Positions 8,713-16,973 of a stretch of 31,875 bases of DNA are shown in pieces. The stretch is from CAYVCG01 sp964449985 (GTDB lineage Bacteria; Bacillota; Clostridia; Lachnospirales; WRAX01), in contig CAYVCG010000018.1 in NCBI GenBank assembly GCA_964449985.1, forward strand, positions 1 through 31,875, read 5' to 3'. The translations under genes were made by a program, and so were the position numbers. Below the pieces are notes generated by a model, which was not told where the DNA came from, did no database searches, and was given only the letters and a program-made list of their open reading frames with translations. The number at the start of each line of letters is the position of its first letter. Position 1 is the first letter of the stretch.

Positions 8713-9765
8713 TTATACACCTAAATCGTTGTATGTAATCATATTGTTATAAACATTTACAAGCATATCATAAACAGGAAGTGTGGCAACTGCGCCAGTC
8801 CCCTCCCCCAAACACATTTTTGCATCTAAAATAGGATTAAGACCCAATGCCTCTGTAACAATCGGGCCACCCGGCTCAAAAGAGACGTGCGACGCAAGCA
8901 TAAAATCCTTTGTTTCCGGCGCAATTTTCTGAGCAAGCAGAGCAGCTGTTCCAGAAATAAAGCCATCAACAATAACCGGCACGCCCATATAAGCTCCGCC
9001 TATAAAAAGCCCTGCCATTCCGGCAATATCAAGCCCACCAACCTTTGAAAGAACATCTATCGGATCGTTAGGATCAGGATTATGCAGCGCAATCGCCTTT
9101 TTAATAACAGAAACTTTATGTTCTATGCCTTTAGCAAAAAGGCTTGCTCCTTTGCCTGTCACATCTTCCGGATCACGGCCCAACAAAACAGAAACGATAG
9201 CAGAGCTCGTTGTCGTATTGCCTATTCCCATTTCTCCGGTCGCTATCATTTCGTAGCCCTTAGCCTTTAAATCAACAACTATTTCTATGCCTTCTTCAAT
9301 AGCTTTGATAACCTGCTCCCTTGTCATCGCAGGCTCAACCGCCATATCCCTTGTTCCATACGCAATCTTTTTATTTATTATATATTTATTATTTATATCG
9401 CTCGCTACACCTATATCAACAACGATAACATCAGCGCCCACAGTCTCGGCCATTTGGCAAACAGTGCCTTTTCCAGAAGCAAAATTCTCTGTCATTATCG
9501 CCGTAACCTCTTGGGGAGTATCTGTGACACATTGCGCAAGAACACCATTATCGGCGCACATAACGACAACGCATTTCTTCAACATATCTAGCTTATCTGT
9601 TCCCAAAATCCCTGCACATTTTACAAGCATCTCTTCTAACGTTCCGAGGCTGTTTATAGGCTTTGCAAGACTGTCAAGCCTAGTTCTTGTGATATCCATA
9701 ACCTCTTTATTTAGGGATTTAAGGCTTTTTTTGACTTCCCAAAGATCAATATTTATATTAATCAT
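8713..9765 (-). CDS. cobT: Nicotinate-nucleotide--dimethylbenzimidazole phosphoribosyltransferase
   Basis: Activates the cobalamin lower ligand: it moves ribose-5-phosphate from nicotinate mononucleotide to 5,6-dimethylbenzimidazole (or another base), giving alpha-ribazole 5'-phosphate. It has 350 aa, the usual size. Recognisable segments are LDSLAKPINSLGTLEE near the N terminus, ADNGV, the GEMGIGNTTTSSA nucleotide-binding segment, and CLGEGTGA, whose E321 matches the catalytic glutamate. ATG 9765 gives the expected N terminus, although AAAGGG lies unusually close to it. It is the first gene of the cob cluster with its own promoter. I see no cobalamin riboswitch in the roughly 55-base leader. 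Confidence 0.95.
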   Translation of the reverse strand: MININIDLWEVKKSLKSLNKEVMDITRTRLDSLAKPINSLGTLEEMLVKCAGILGTDKLDMLKKCVVVMCADNGVLAQCVTDTPQEVTAIMTENFASGKGTVCQMAETVGADVIVVDIGVASDINNKYIINKKIAYGTRDMAVEPAMTREQVIKAIEEGIEIVVDLKAKGYEMIATGEMGIGNTTTSSAIVSVLLGRDPEDVTGKGASLFAKGIEHKVSVIKKAIALHNPDPNDPIDVLSKVGGLDIAGMAGLFIGGAYMGVPVIVDGFISGTAALLAQKIAPETKDFMLASHVSFEPGGPIVTEALGLNPILDAKMCLGEGTGAVATLPVYDMLVNVYNNMITYNDLGV

Positions 9766-9827
9766 ACCCTTTCTTATGTAACTACCTACGCTAGTATTTT
9801 TCAGAATATTTGAATTAATAATACAAA

Positions 9828-9856
9828 ATGATATACTAGATTACAATAAATGTCAA
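9828..9856 (-). promoter_or_regulatory. Sigma-A promoter for cobTSC
   Basis: TTGACA (9856-9851), a 17-base spacer and TATCAT (9833-9828) on the minus strand, about 60 bases before the cobT start. The rest of the 9766-10084 gap is AT-rich; besides this and the yifB promoter I see no gene or structured RNA in it, and in particular no B12-box sequence. Confidence 0.75.
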
Positions 9857-10009
9857 TGTGCAAAAAGTACTCAAAAATTTGTTCCCCCATATATTTCCTT
9901 AATTTATCGGCATTTTTCAGTTTGATGCAATACTAACAGACTTTTCGCGCTATTATTGTCTATATTTTAAGTTACTAAATAAATACTGATTAAATTGGCA
10001 TTTAATTTT

Positions 10010-10038
10010 TTGACACACAATTTGTTATATTATATAAT
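10010..10038 (+). promoter_or_regulatory. Consensus sigma-A promoter for yifB
   Basis: TTGACA (10010-10015) and TATAAT (10033-10038) are both perfect consensus hexamers with a 17-base spacer, 46 bases before the yifB ATG. This predicts strong constitutive transcription. Confidence 0.85.
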
Positions 10039-10084
10039 TAAGTTTATATTTACAAAATATTCCTTTCAGAAAAGGTGATTATAT

Positions 10085-11614
10085 ATGGTTTCAAAGGTAT
10101 TAAGCGGTTCAATCATCGGCGTTGAAGGTTATACGGTTGATGTGGAGGTCGATTTAAGCAACGGTATGCCAGCTTTCGATATAGTCGGCCTGCCGGACTC
10201 TGCAATTAAAGAATCGAAGGAAAGGGTTCGCTCTGCAATCAAAAATTCCGGCCTTGCTTTCCCGGTTAAACGCATAATAACAAACCTTGCTCCTGCGGAT
10301 ATAAAAAAGGAAGGCCCCTCGTTTGATCTGCCTATTGCAGTTGGTATACTCGTTTGCATGAATACTATTAAGCAAACAGCGATAAACGATGTTTTCATTA
10401 CCGGAGAGCTTTCCTTAGATGGCGTTATAAAACCGATTAACGGCGTTTTGCCGATGGTTCATAATGCATTTAAAGATGGTGTAAGGACGTGTATTGTGCC
10501 CTATGATAACGCAGAAGAAGCAGCTTTAATAAAAGGCGTTGACGTCATACCCGTTAAAACCATAAATGATGTTATTGGTTATTTCAATGGGGATAGCATT
10601 TCTCGTTATGTCATTGATACAGACAGGCTGTTTGCTCAAAACGATGCGTTCAATACGCTTGATTTTTCTGATGTCAAGGGGCAGGAAAGCGTAAAACGGG
10701 CTTTGGAAATATCAGCGGCAGGGCGCCATAATGCCCTGATGATTGGCCCTCCCGGCTCCGGCAAGACGATGCTTGCAAAACGCATACCGTCTATAATGCC
10801 TGATCTTGATTTTGAGGAAAGTATTGAGGTGACCAAGATATACAGTGTCTCCGGCTTGTTGCCATCCAAAAGTTCTCTTATCACAAAGCGCCCATTTCGC
10901 TCGCCACATCACACTGTTTCATATGCAGCCTTAACGGGAGGTGGAAGAATGCCAAAGCCTGGGGAAATAAGTCTGTCTCACAATGGTGTTTTATTTTTGG
11001 ATGAACTGCCTGAGTTTCATAAAAATGTTTTAGAGGTGTTGCGCCAGCCTTTGGAAGACGGCAGTGTTACTATATCCAGGGTCAATGGAACTATTACATA
11101 CCCTTCGGACTTTATTCTCATAGCCTCTATGAATCCATGCCCTTGCGGATATTACGGAGAACCAAAAAAATGTACGTGTTCTCGCTCCGAAATAACGAAA
11201 TATCTCGGGCGTATATCCGGCCCGCTGCTAGACCGCATAGATATTCAGGCAGAAGCGCCAAAAGTGGAATACAACGATCTTGGAATGGAAAGAAAAGGCG
11301 AATCCTCCACCGATATAAAGAAAAGAATTATGAATACCCATGAAATACAAAGAAAGCGTTATGAAAATGAAAACATCAGGTTTAATTCACAACTATCTGC
11401 CGCCCAAATAGAAAAATATTGTCGCCTAGATGATGCAGGAAAAGATATAATAAAAAGAGCGTTTGACGTTATGGGATTAAGCGCAAGGGCATATCACAAA
11501 ATCTTAAAGGTTGCTCGGACTATTGCTGATCTCTCAAAAAGCGAGAATATAAACGTTATGCATCTTTCCGAGGCAATACAATATAGAAGCTTGGATAGGA
11601 AATATTGGCGATAG
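10085..11614 (+). CDS. YifB/ComM family Mg-chelatase-like AAA+ ATPase
   Basis: This encodes 509 aa from ATG 10085, preceded by AAAAGGTGA. An N-terminal Lon-protease-like ChlI fold (about 1-170) is followed by the AAA+ core, with Walker A GPPGSGKT (about 220-227), a FLDELPEF Walker B region and an arginine-finger side. A cysteine cluster NPCPCGYYG...CTC lies near 350, and a C-terminal Mg-chelatase segment includes LSARAYHKILKVARTIADL. ComM of Haemophilus and Vibrio is a hexameric branch-migration helicase that promotes integration of DNA taken up by transformation; whether the Clostridial YifB proteins do the same is less certain. The presence of comEA and comEC nearby and ruvAB just downstream fits a recombination role. 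Confidence 0.93.
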   Translation: MVSKVLSGSIIGVEGYTVDVEVDLSNGMPAFDIVGLPDSAIKESKERVRSAIKNSGLAFPVKRIITNLAPADIKKEGPSFDLPIAVGILVCMNTIKQTAINDVFITGELSLDGVIKPINGVLPMVHNAFKDGVRTCIVPYDNAEEAALIKGVDVIPVKTINDVIGYFNGDSISRYVIDTDRLFAQNDAFNTLDFSDVKGQESVKRALEISAAGRHNALMIGPPGSGKTMLAKRIPSIMPDLDFEESIEVTKIYSVSGLLPSKSSLITKRPFRSPHHTVSYAALTGGGRMPKPGEISLSHNGVLFLDELPEFHKNVLEVLRQPLEDGSVTISRVNGTITYPSDFILIASMNPCPCGYYGEPKKCTCSRSEITKYLGRISGPLLDRIDIQAEAPKVEYNDLGMERKGESSTDIKKRIMNTHEIQRKRYENENIRFNSQLSAAQIEKYCRLDDAGKDIIKRAFDVMGLSARAYHKILKVARTIADLSKSENINVMHLSEAIQYRSLDRKYWR

Positions 11615-11659
11615 TGCGATTTGTGTCGGAATTGGATTGATGTGTATTATAAAAACAAA

Positions 11660-11688
11660 TTGTAACTTACCGTTATATGTGTTATTAT
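11660..11688 (+). promoter_or_regulatory. Probable promoter for ruvA-ruvB-rhomboid
   Basis: TTGTAA (11660-11665) and TATTAT (11683-11688) with a 17-base spacer, 34 bases before the ruvA start. It lies in the 107-base gap after yifB, where no terminator hairpin is obvious, so read-through from yifB is also possible. Confidence 0.5.
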
Positions 11689-11721
11689 CATTTGGTTAAT
11701 ACTGTTAAAGGGGCTGATTTC

Positions 11722-12318
11722 TTGATTTCGTATATAAAAGGTAGCGTTGAACATATTTCGGATTCATTTATCATTTTGGAGTGCTACGGAATTGGCTACA
11801 CTATAAAGGTCTCAACTGCCACTATCGCAAAAATACAGCCCGGCTCTGAAATCAAAATGTATACGTATATGAGTGTTCGTGAGGATGATGTTTCTCTTTT
11901 TGGCTTTTTAGCGATGGATGAGCTTGAAATGTTTAACAAGCTGCTGACAGTTAATGGCCTCGGCCCAAAAAGCGCCCTTTCTATATTGGCGACAATCACA
12001 CCAGCGCAGCTTATGCTTGCAGTTGTTACAGACGATTCAGTAACGCTTTCCAAATGCCCGGGTGTTGGTAAAAAAACCGCCCAAAGGATCATTCTGGATC
12101 TGCGTGATAAAATAAAAACCCAAGAAGCCATCGGCATGGAGGAATCCCCTGTGACTGCAAACGTTTCGTCAGGACATAAACAAGATGCCATTGATGCTAT
12201 GATTGCGCTTGGTTATTCCAGAAGCGATGCCGTCAAGGCTGTGTTGGAGGTTTCTCAGGACGGGCTTAGCACAGAACAGCTAATACGATTGGCGCTCAAA
12301 CGTTTGAGCTCTCTTTAA
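11722..12318 (+). CDS. ruvA: Holliday junction branch migration protein RuvA
   Basis: Binds four-way DNA junctions as a tetramer and loads the RuvB motor. The protein is 198 aa from TTG 11722, which has AAAGGGG (11707-11713) eight bases upstream and starts with the expected ISYIKGSVEH; the frame is open further back but without a ribosome site. Domain I is an OB fold (about 1-63). Domain II has two helix-hairpin-helix motifs (about 70-140, GLGPKSALSIL and CPGVGKKTAQRIILDL). A flexible linker leads to domain III (about 150-198, AIDAMIALGYSRSDAVKAV), which contacts RuvB. It is 23 bases upstream of ruvB. RuvC is not in the window. Confidence 0.96.
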   Translation: MISYIKGSVEHISDSFIILECYGIGYTIKVSTATIAKIQPGSEIKMYTYMSVREDDVSLFGFLAMDELEMFNKLLTVNGLGPKSALSILATITPAQLMLAVVTDDSVTLSKCPGVGKKTAQRIILDLRDKIKTQEAIGMEESPVTANVSSGHKQDAIDAMIALGYSRSDAVKAVLEVSQDGLSTEQLIRLALKRLSSL

Positions 12319-12341
12319 AACTATCGGATCGGTGATATTAT

Positions 12342-13373
12342 ATGGAAAAAAGGATAATAACAACAGATTTAAGCCCGGAGGATTTGGAGCTTGAACCAAA
12401 ACTGCGCCCTTCGGTCTTTGATGAATATATCGGCCAAGAAAAGGTTAAGGAAACGATGAAGGTGTATATTGAGGCCGCCAAAATGCGCAGAGAATCTTTG
12501 GATCATGTGCTTTTATACGGCCCTCCGGGTCTTGGAAAAACAACGCTTTCCAACATAATTGCCCGGGAAATGAATGTTAATATAAAAATCACTTCCGGCC
12601 CTGCGATAGAACGCCCCGGTGATATGGCCGCAATTTTAAATGACCTGAATGAAGGAGATATTTTGTTTGTGGACGAAATCCACAGGCTAAACAGGATGAT
12701 TGAAGAGATATTATATCCTGCTATGGAGGATTTTGTTCTGGATATTGTTATCGGAAAAGGCCCGGGAGCAAAGGCAATTCGGCTTAACCTCCCCAAATTT
12801 ACATTAGTCGGGGCTACCACACGTATTGGGCTTTTAACTGCACCTTTGCGCGATAGATTCGGCGTTATACACAGGCTCGAGCCATATACCATAGATGAGC
12901 TTAAAATGATAATAACCCGCTCCGCTTCCGTGCTTTCTATAGAAATAACCGAAGATGGAGCATGCGAAATAGCAAGGCGCTCAAGAGGAACACCGCGTAT
13001 CGCAAACCGACTATTAAAAAGAGTTCGGGATTTTGCTCAGGTCAAATATGACGGCAGGATAAGCGAGCAAACGGCAAAAGCATCGCTTGATTTGCTGGAT
13101 GTTGATAAAATGGGGCTTGATCTTTTAGACAGGAAAATGCTGCTTTCAATTATCGAAAAATTCAATGGCGGGCCAGTCGGGCTGGACACCTTGGCGGTCT
13201 CTATAAATGAGGAATCCGAAACAATCGAAGACGTTTATGAGCCATATTTGATTCAGCTTGGGTATATTCAAAGAACGCCCAGAGGGCGAGTTGTTACGAA
13301 CCTTGGCTACAAGCATTTCGGGCTTGTTAACCCCGCCGAAGCCCAACCTGAACAACTAAAGTTTACTAAATAA
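12342..13373 (+). CDS. ruvB: Holliday junction branch migration ATPase RuvB
   Basis: The hexameric AAA+ motor that drives branch migration with RuvA. It has 343 aa from ATG 12342, with a GGTGAT site upstream. The order is Walker A GPPGLGKTT (about 60-68), Walker B FVDEIHR (about 108-114), the sensor 1 region LVGATTRIG, the LTAPLRDRFG arginine-finger loop (about 165-175), and a C-terminal winged helix (about 260-335) with IQRTPRGRV. All key residues are present and the length is typical. Confidence 0.97.
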   Translation: MEKRIITTDLSPEDLELEPKLRPSVFDEYIGQEKVKETMKVYIEAAKMRRESLDHVLLYGPPGLGKTTLSNIIAREMNVNIKITSGPAIERPGDMAAILNDLNEGDILFVDEIHRLNRMIEEILYPAMEDFVLDIVIGKGPGAKAIRLNLPKFTLVGATTRIGLLTAPLRDRFGVIHRLEPYTIDELKMIITRSASVLSIEITEDGACEIARRSRGTPRIANRLLKRVRDFAQVKYDGRISEQTAKASLDLLDVDKMGLDLLDRKMLLSIIEKFNGGPVGLDTLAVSINEESETIEDVYEPYLIQLGYIQRTPRGRVVTNLGYKHFGLVNPAEAQPEQLKFTK

Positions 13374-13425
13374 TCAATTAACCAGCGGCTACGTAACATG
13401 TGCAAATAATACAGAGGTGATTTGT

Positions 13426-13998
13426 TTGAACATTTTTAAAAAGATTCAATATAACGCTCCCGTTATTTTGTCATTCACGCTGATTTCATTCCTTGTTCTT
13501 ATGCTAAATATGCTAACGGACGGATTGTCTAACTTAAATTTGTTTTCCATTTACCGATCGTCACCTGCAGACCCGCTTCTTTATATAAGAATGTTTGGGC
13601 ATGTGCTTGGGCATGTCAATATAGACCATTTTTTCAATAACTTCGTTCTTATCCTGCTTGTCGGGCCTATGTTGGAGGAGAAATATGGTTCTAAAAAGAT
13701 ATTGCTTATGATTATTTCGACGGCTTTGTTTACCGGCATCGCACACCTGGCTTTGTCGCAAAATGCGGCTTTACTTGGCGCAAGCGGTGTAGTGTTTATG
13801 TTTATATTACTCAGTTCGTTCGTTAGTCTTCAAAAGGGAAGAATACCATTAACACTTATATTATGTATATTTGTTTTTATCGGAAAGGAAGCAGCGGCAG
13901 GTTTTTTTGTTGCAGACAACGTTTCGCGCATAACTCATATATTTGGCGGGATTTGCGGCGCAGTTTTCGGTTTTTGGCTGAATAGGCATAAGTTATGA
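13426..13998 (+). CDS. Rhomboid-family intramembrane serine protease
   Basis: A polytopic protein of 190 aa. I start at TTG 13426, six bases after GAGGTGA; the GTG at 13417 forms part of that site. Six hydrophobic segments are visible. The rhomboid catalytic signature is complete: HxxxN as H68-N72 in the second helix, nucleophile S120 in GASG and catalytic H171 in HIFGG. The protein has the minimal six-helix core without extra domains, and its substrate is unknown. It follows ruvB by 52 bases with no terminator, so it is probably cotranscribed, but a functional link to RuvAB is not suggested. Confidence 0.9.
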   Translation: MNIFKKIQYNAPVILSFTLISFLVLMLNMLTDGLSNLNLFSIYRSSPADPLLYIRMFGHVLGHVNIDHFFNNFVLILLVGPMLEEKYGSKKILLMIISTALFTGIAHLALSQNAALLGASGVVFMFILLSSFVSLQKGRIPLTLILCIFVFIGKEAAAGFFVADNVSRITHIFGGICGAVFGFWLNRHKL

Positions 13999-14016
13999 GA
14001 CACACAAAAATAGACT

Positions 14017-14043
14017 GAGAGGATTTTATAAAAAAATCCCCTC
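14017..14043. terminator. Imperfect hairpin downstream of the rhomboid gene
   Basis: GAG and CTC ends with a GGATTTT/AAAAATCC core and one mismatch. There is no U-tract directly after it on the plus strand. It could end the yifB-ruvAB-rhomboid transcript weakly, or the converging minus-strand transcript, which meets TTTTTG about six bases beyond. Confidence 0.4.
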
Positions 14044-14073
14044 ACGATGTTGACAAATACTAACATTTCTAAT

Positions 14074-14142
14074 GGACGGCCAAAGGTCGTCCCTACAAGT
14101 TGCGTGAGGTCACAATCTCTGTAGTGGCGCGCTTTACGCGCC
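14074..14142. repeat. Palindromic intergenic element with two GC-rich hairpins
   Basis: In an otherwise AT-rich spacer, two compact hairpins stand out: GGACGGCC-AAA-GGTCGTCC (14074-14092, eight pairs including one G-U) and GGCGCG-CTTTA-CGCGCC (14126-14142, six pairs). The flanks read, on the minus strand, TGTAGGGACGACC and GCGCGCCACTACAG. Such GTAGGG-plus-palindrome units recall dispersed non-coding repeats I know from Clostridial genomes. Only one copy is visible here, so the repeat status rests on recognition and not on the window. Confidence 0.5.
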
Positions 14143-14150
14143 CGCATGAC

Positions 14151-14486
14151 TTATTCCAGATAAAACACCTGCCGCATAAGCGGAAGCGGAGCATCCTCTC
14201 CAAAGTCTACATCCGAATCGACCTGAAGCATTTTAAGCGTAACATCCGTCCATTTACGTATAGTTTCGTTATTATTCATAAAAGCCATTGATTTTTCATA
14301 ATCGTTCGTTTTAAAGTAATAAAAGAATTCATTTCCGTTTTGGAAAATACTAAAATCAGTAAATCCTGCTTCCGAGTGAGCCGCCATAACATCCGGCCAC
14401 GGATTAAGATGCATACTTACGTATTCTTCCAAACATTCAGGTTTTACCTTCCATTTCCAAGCATAAATGTTTTTCGGCATTTCCAT
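14151..14486 (-). CDS. L-rhamnose mutarotase (RhaM/RhaU) family protein
   Basis: A small dimeric-barrel protein of 111 aa. ATG 14486 follows GGAGGAG at good spacing. The family catalyses alpha/beta interconversion of L-rhamnose and related sugars. The match rests on EEYxxxH (Y22 and H26, corresponding to the E. coli RhaM active-site Tyr and His), NPWPDV, AGFTDFSIFQNGNEFFYYF and the C-terminal QVFYLE, which closely parallels the family ending. No other sugar genes are nearby: it sits 45 bases downstream of ylmH and may be cotranscribed with it. Without a rhamnose operon its sugar substrate is open. Confidence 0.85.
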   Translation of the reverse strand: MEMPKNIYAWKWKVKPECLEEYVSMHLNPWPDVMAAHSEAGFTDFSIFQNGNEFFYYFKTNDYEKSMAFMNNNETIRKWTDVTLKMLQVDSDVDFGEDAPLPLMRQVFYLE

Positions 14487-14531
14487 AATAAACTCCTCCA
14501 AACTTTTTTATTTTAAAGGCTGTTTCTTTTA

Positions 14532-15341
14532 TTATCTAACAGCGGAAACAAATTTTACAATAATCTTGTCCTTTTTAGACCTGCCAGGAATATCCACAAT
14601 CCTTGCTCTGCCCTGACCCCTAAGAGTTATTACGTCGCCAACGGCGACATTTTTTGATAAACTTAATACCGGTTGCCAATTTATAAAAACCTTTTCCGCA
14701 ATGATATATTCTGCCGCTTTAGAGCGCGATAGCTTAAAAATATGAGAAATCATTGTATCTATTCTAAGAGATGATACCGTCATGACTGATTCTTTTTCAT
14801 TAAAATCCTGAATCTGAATAGGCCCTGTATATTTATCGGCACGCATCTTTGTTCTGCCTGCTTTTTCCAGATTGGTTATAATATATTCCGAAATATCATT
14901 GTATACAAAAACATAGCTAACGCTACCTTCGATGATTATATCCCCGATTTTTGACCGCTGTATGCCAAGGCCGAGTATTGAACCGAGCAAATCACGATGA
15001 GAAGGGCCAGATGAAAATCGTGTGTCATAAGTTATTTTTATAACGTCGATGGGGAAATCATCATTTGCAAGCTCAATATAGTCTGGAGAGAATCCAATAA
15101 CAAGTCTTTCCGAGCCTTGCATTCCTCCAAAAACAGCTATGTTTAAACCAAGATTCTTAATTGTCTTTATCGCCGACACATATATGTTTGCCCTATAAGG
15201 ATCAAGAAAATCCGTAAAGCTTGTCTCATGTTTTTTTTCGCATAAAGAAACCTGATTAAGAACTTTTGAAAACAAAAGCTTCTCATCAGGTTGGTCATTA
15301 TTAAATATTTTCAACAAATTCTCCCGTTCTAAAGCATTCAA
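14532..15341 (-). CDS. ylmH: YlmH-like S4-domain RNA-binding protein
   Basis: The last gene of the ylm cell-division cluster. The frame is open from 15377, overlapping yggT, but the best start is TTG 15341 (269 aa), six bases after AAGGCAGTGA and giving the expected N terminus NALERENLLKIF. The N-terminal two-thirds is the YlmH-specific domain (with FGGMQGSERLVIGF and PSHRDLLGSILGLGIQRSKIGDI). An S4 domain follows (about 180-230, SLRIDTMISHIFKLSRSKA). B. subtilis YlmH binds stalled 50S-peptidyl-tRNA complexes in ribosome quality control; cluster position had earlier suggested a division link. Confidence 0.9.
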   Translation of the reverse strand: MNALERENLLKIFNNDQPDEKLLFSKVLNQVSLCEKKHETSFTDFLDPYRANIYVSAIKTIKNLGLNIAVFGGMQGSERLVIGFSPDYIELANDDFPIDVIKITYDTRFSSGPSHRDLLGSILGLGIQRSKIGDIIIEGSVSYVFVYNDISEYIITNLEKAGRTKMRADKYTGPIQIQDFNEKESVMTVSSLRIDTMISHIFKLSRSKAAEYIIAEKVFINWQPVLSLSKNVAVGDVITLRGQGRARIVDIPGRSKKDKIIVKFVSAVR

Positions 15342-15369
15342 AAAAATCACTGCCTTTACAACCGGTTTT

Positions 15370-15657
15370 TTAGACAAAAGAAATCAAAATAGAAATAATA
15401 ACCTGCTTTAACAGACTCATCAGAAAATAGGCAATGATTGGAGAAAAATCCAAAACCATACCCGACCCGCCCAACGGAGATTTATAAATCAAATTTCTTA
15501 TAGGGGCAAGCAACGGATCTGTTATGCTGTAAACCAATTTCACAAAAAAATTATCCCGGCCAATGGGAAGCCATGACAGCAAAACCCTAATAATTATAGC
15601 AATTTCAAGCACGAAGAAAAATTTATCAACCGCTTGAATAAGAAGTAACGGATTCAT
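15370..15657 (-). CDS. yggT: YggT family membrane protein
   Basis: A 95-aa protein with two hydrophobic segments and the family centre RVLLSWLP...SITDPLLAPIRNLI. ATG 15657 follows AGAGG at seven bases. YggT proteins are encoded beside sepF and ylmH in most Firmicutes; their biochemical role is not settled (an osmotic or division-related envelope function is suspected). Thirteen bases separate it from sepF. Confidence 0.92.
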   Translation of the reverse strand: MNPLLLIQAVDKFFFVLEIAIIIRVLLSWLPIGRDNFFVKLVYSITDPLLAPIRNLIYKSPLGGSGMVLDFSPIIAYFLMSLLKQVIISILISFV

Positions 15658-15670
15658 TTAATAACCTCTT

Positions 15671-16171
15671 TTACTTAAATGATTGAGCGAAAGAGAAAAG
15701 CAACCCGTTCGCTTTTAACTCTTCTTTAAAATGCCCGGATATATCGACATTCTTTGGAGCAATGATAAAGATTTTGTTGGAAACACACTGAATATCGCCA
15801 TCAAGAGCATAAGCTACGCCGCCCAAGAAATCAACTATTCTTTGAGCCGTTTCGTGCTTTGTGCTTTCAAGATTAACAACGACTGTTTTATTGGATTTAA
15901 CATAGTCACAGACAGAGCCTGCTTCATCAACAGTCTGAGGGTATGAAATAACAACCTGCATTTGAACGCTGGTATTAATATTTACTATCTTAGAATCATA
16001 ACTGGATACAGAAGATCTACTAGGTTTTGAAGCTGCCACTGTCAGCGGAGCTTCCTTCTTATAGTCTTCCCTTAAAGTCAAATCATCTTCATAATCCTCG
16101 TATTCATCAATGTCTTCGTATTCTTCACTGCCGAGCATATAATCCTTCAACTTACCAAAAATATTTGCCAT
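15671..16171 (-). CDS. sepF: Cell division protein SepF
   Basis: A cytoplasmic division protein that tethers FtsZ to the membrane. It has 166 aa, with ATG 16171 after AGGAGG. The N-terminal amphipathic membrane-binding helix is MANIFGKLKDYMLG. A strongly acidic linker (about 17-40) follows, and the SepF core occupies about 75-160 (VVISYPQTVDEAGSVCDYVKSNKTVVVNLES and the VDFLGGVAYALDGD segment). All expected parts are present. Confidence 0.96.
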   Translation of the reverse strand: MANIFGKLKDYMLGSEEYEDIDEYEDYEDDLTLREDYKKEAPLTVAASKPSRSSVSSYDSKIVNINTSVQMQVVISYPQTVDEAGSVCDYVKSNKTVVVNLESTKHETAQRIVDFLGGVAYALDGDIQCVSNKIFIIAPKNVDISGHFKEELKANGLLFSFAQSFK

Positions 16172-16202
16172 AAAACAAATCCTCCTATGTAAAAATCAAA
16201 TC

Positions 16203-16895
16203 CTATGGGTTTCTATCCCCAAAAATACCCGTGCCTATTCGTATAATGTTAGCGCCTTCTTCAATTGCAACGTCAAAATCGTTCGTCATCCCCATTGATA
16301 AATACTTTATGGATATATTATTAACCATTTTACTTTTAATGTCAACTGCTAATTGCCGCATTTTCTTGAAATATTCCCGATTTTCCTCAGGGTTTTCTAC
16401 AAAAGGCGCAACGCACATAAGCCCAGAAACGGTTATCCCGTCTAAAATTGACAAGTCTTTTACTAGGTTATAAACACCATCTGGCGAGACGCCATATTTT
16501 GTATCCTCAGCAGCGATATTGACCTCAATCAAAACATCTATGACGCGCCCTGCTTCTAGCGCTCTTTTTGATATTTCCTGCCCCAGCTTAAAGCTATCAA
16601 CAGAATGAATCATAGATACTTTGTCTGCTATATACTTGACCTTATTTGTTTGTAGATGGCCGATCATATGCCAGTTGGCATCGGTTATGCTGTCATATTT
16701 CGCCATGATTTCCTGAACTCTGTTCTCTCCTATATTCTTAACGCCAAAATCAATCATACGCTGTATTCTTGCAACATCTATAGTTTTAGTTACACCAACA
16801 AGCGTTATATCGGCAATATCCCTGCCAGATTTACGCGCAGCACGCTTTATTCTTTGATTTATTTCATCCAGATTGTCTTTTATATAATCTATCAT
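16203..16895 (-). CDS. YggS/PLPBP family pyridoxal-phosphate homeostasis protein
   Basis: A single-domain type III fold PLP-binding protein of 230 aa; the family buffers vitamin B6 and amino/keto-acid pools and has no known catalytic activity. K37 in LVGVTKTID is the predicted Schiff-base lysine. Family motifs IGENRVQE, WHMIGHLQTNK, VNIAAEDTKYG, LMCVAP and LSMGMTNDFDVAIEEGANIIRIGTGIFG are all recognisable. ATG 16895 follows GGCGGGATGG. It is the first gene of the ylm group, and the 11-bp tandem repeat lies immediately upstream. Confidence 0.96.
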   Translation of the reverse strand: MIDYIKDNLDEINQRIKRAARKSGRDIADITLVGVTKTIDVARIQRMIDFGVKNIGENRVQEIMAKYDSITDANWHMIGHLQTNKVKYIADKVSMIHSVDSFKLGQEISKRALEAGRVIDVLIEVNIAAEDTKYGVSPDGVYNLVKDLSILDGITVSGLMCVAPFVENPEENREYFKKMRQLAVDIKSKMVNNISIKYLSMGMTNDFDVAIEEGANIIRIGTGIFGDRNP

Positions 16896-16907
16896 GCCAT
16901 CCCGCCT

Positions 16908-16973
16908 ATTGCTTTAATATTGCTTTAATATTGCTTTAATATTGCTTTAATATTGCTTTAATATTGCTTTAAT
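16908..16973. repeat. Six perfect tandem copies of an 11-bp unit
   Basis: The unit ATTGCTTTAAT (ATTAAAGCAAT on the coding strand) occurs six times head to tail without a mismatch. The first coding-strand copy contains the TAA stop of the HlyD-like gene (16971-16969), and the last ends 12 bases before the yggS start. Copy number would change the intercistronic distance in 11-base steps without touching either protein. Confidence 0.95.

Noticed and set aside
9766..10084. A cobalamin riboswitch ahead of cobT
   Set aside because: The promoter lies only about 60 bases from the gene and no B12-box-like sequence is present on the minus strand.
16908..16973. The repeated units as a CRISPR array or an iteron-type replication origin
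   Set aside because: The units are contiguous with no spacers, so not CRISPR. Eleven-base repeats alone, between ordinary chromosomal genes and without dnaA or rep genes or DnaA boxes, do not support an origin.
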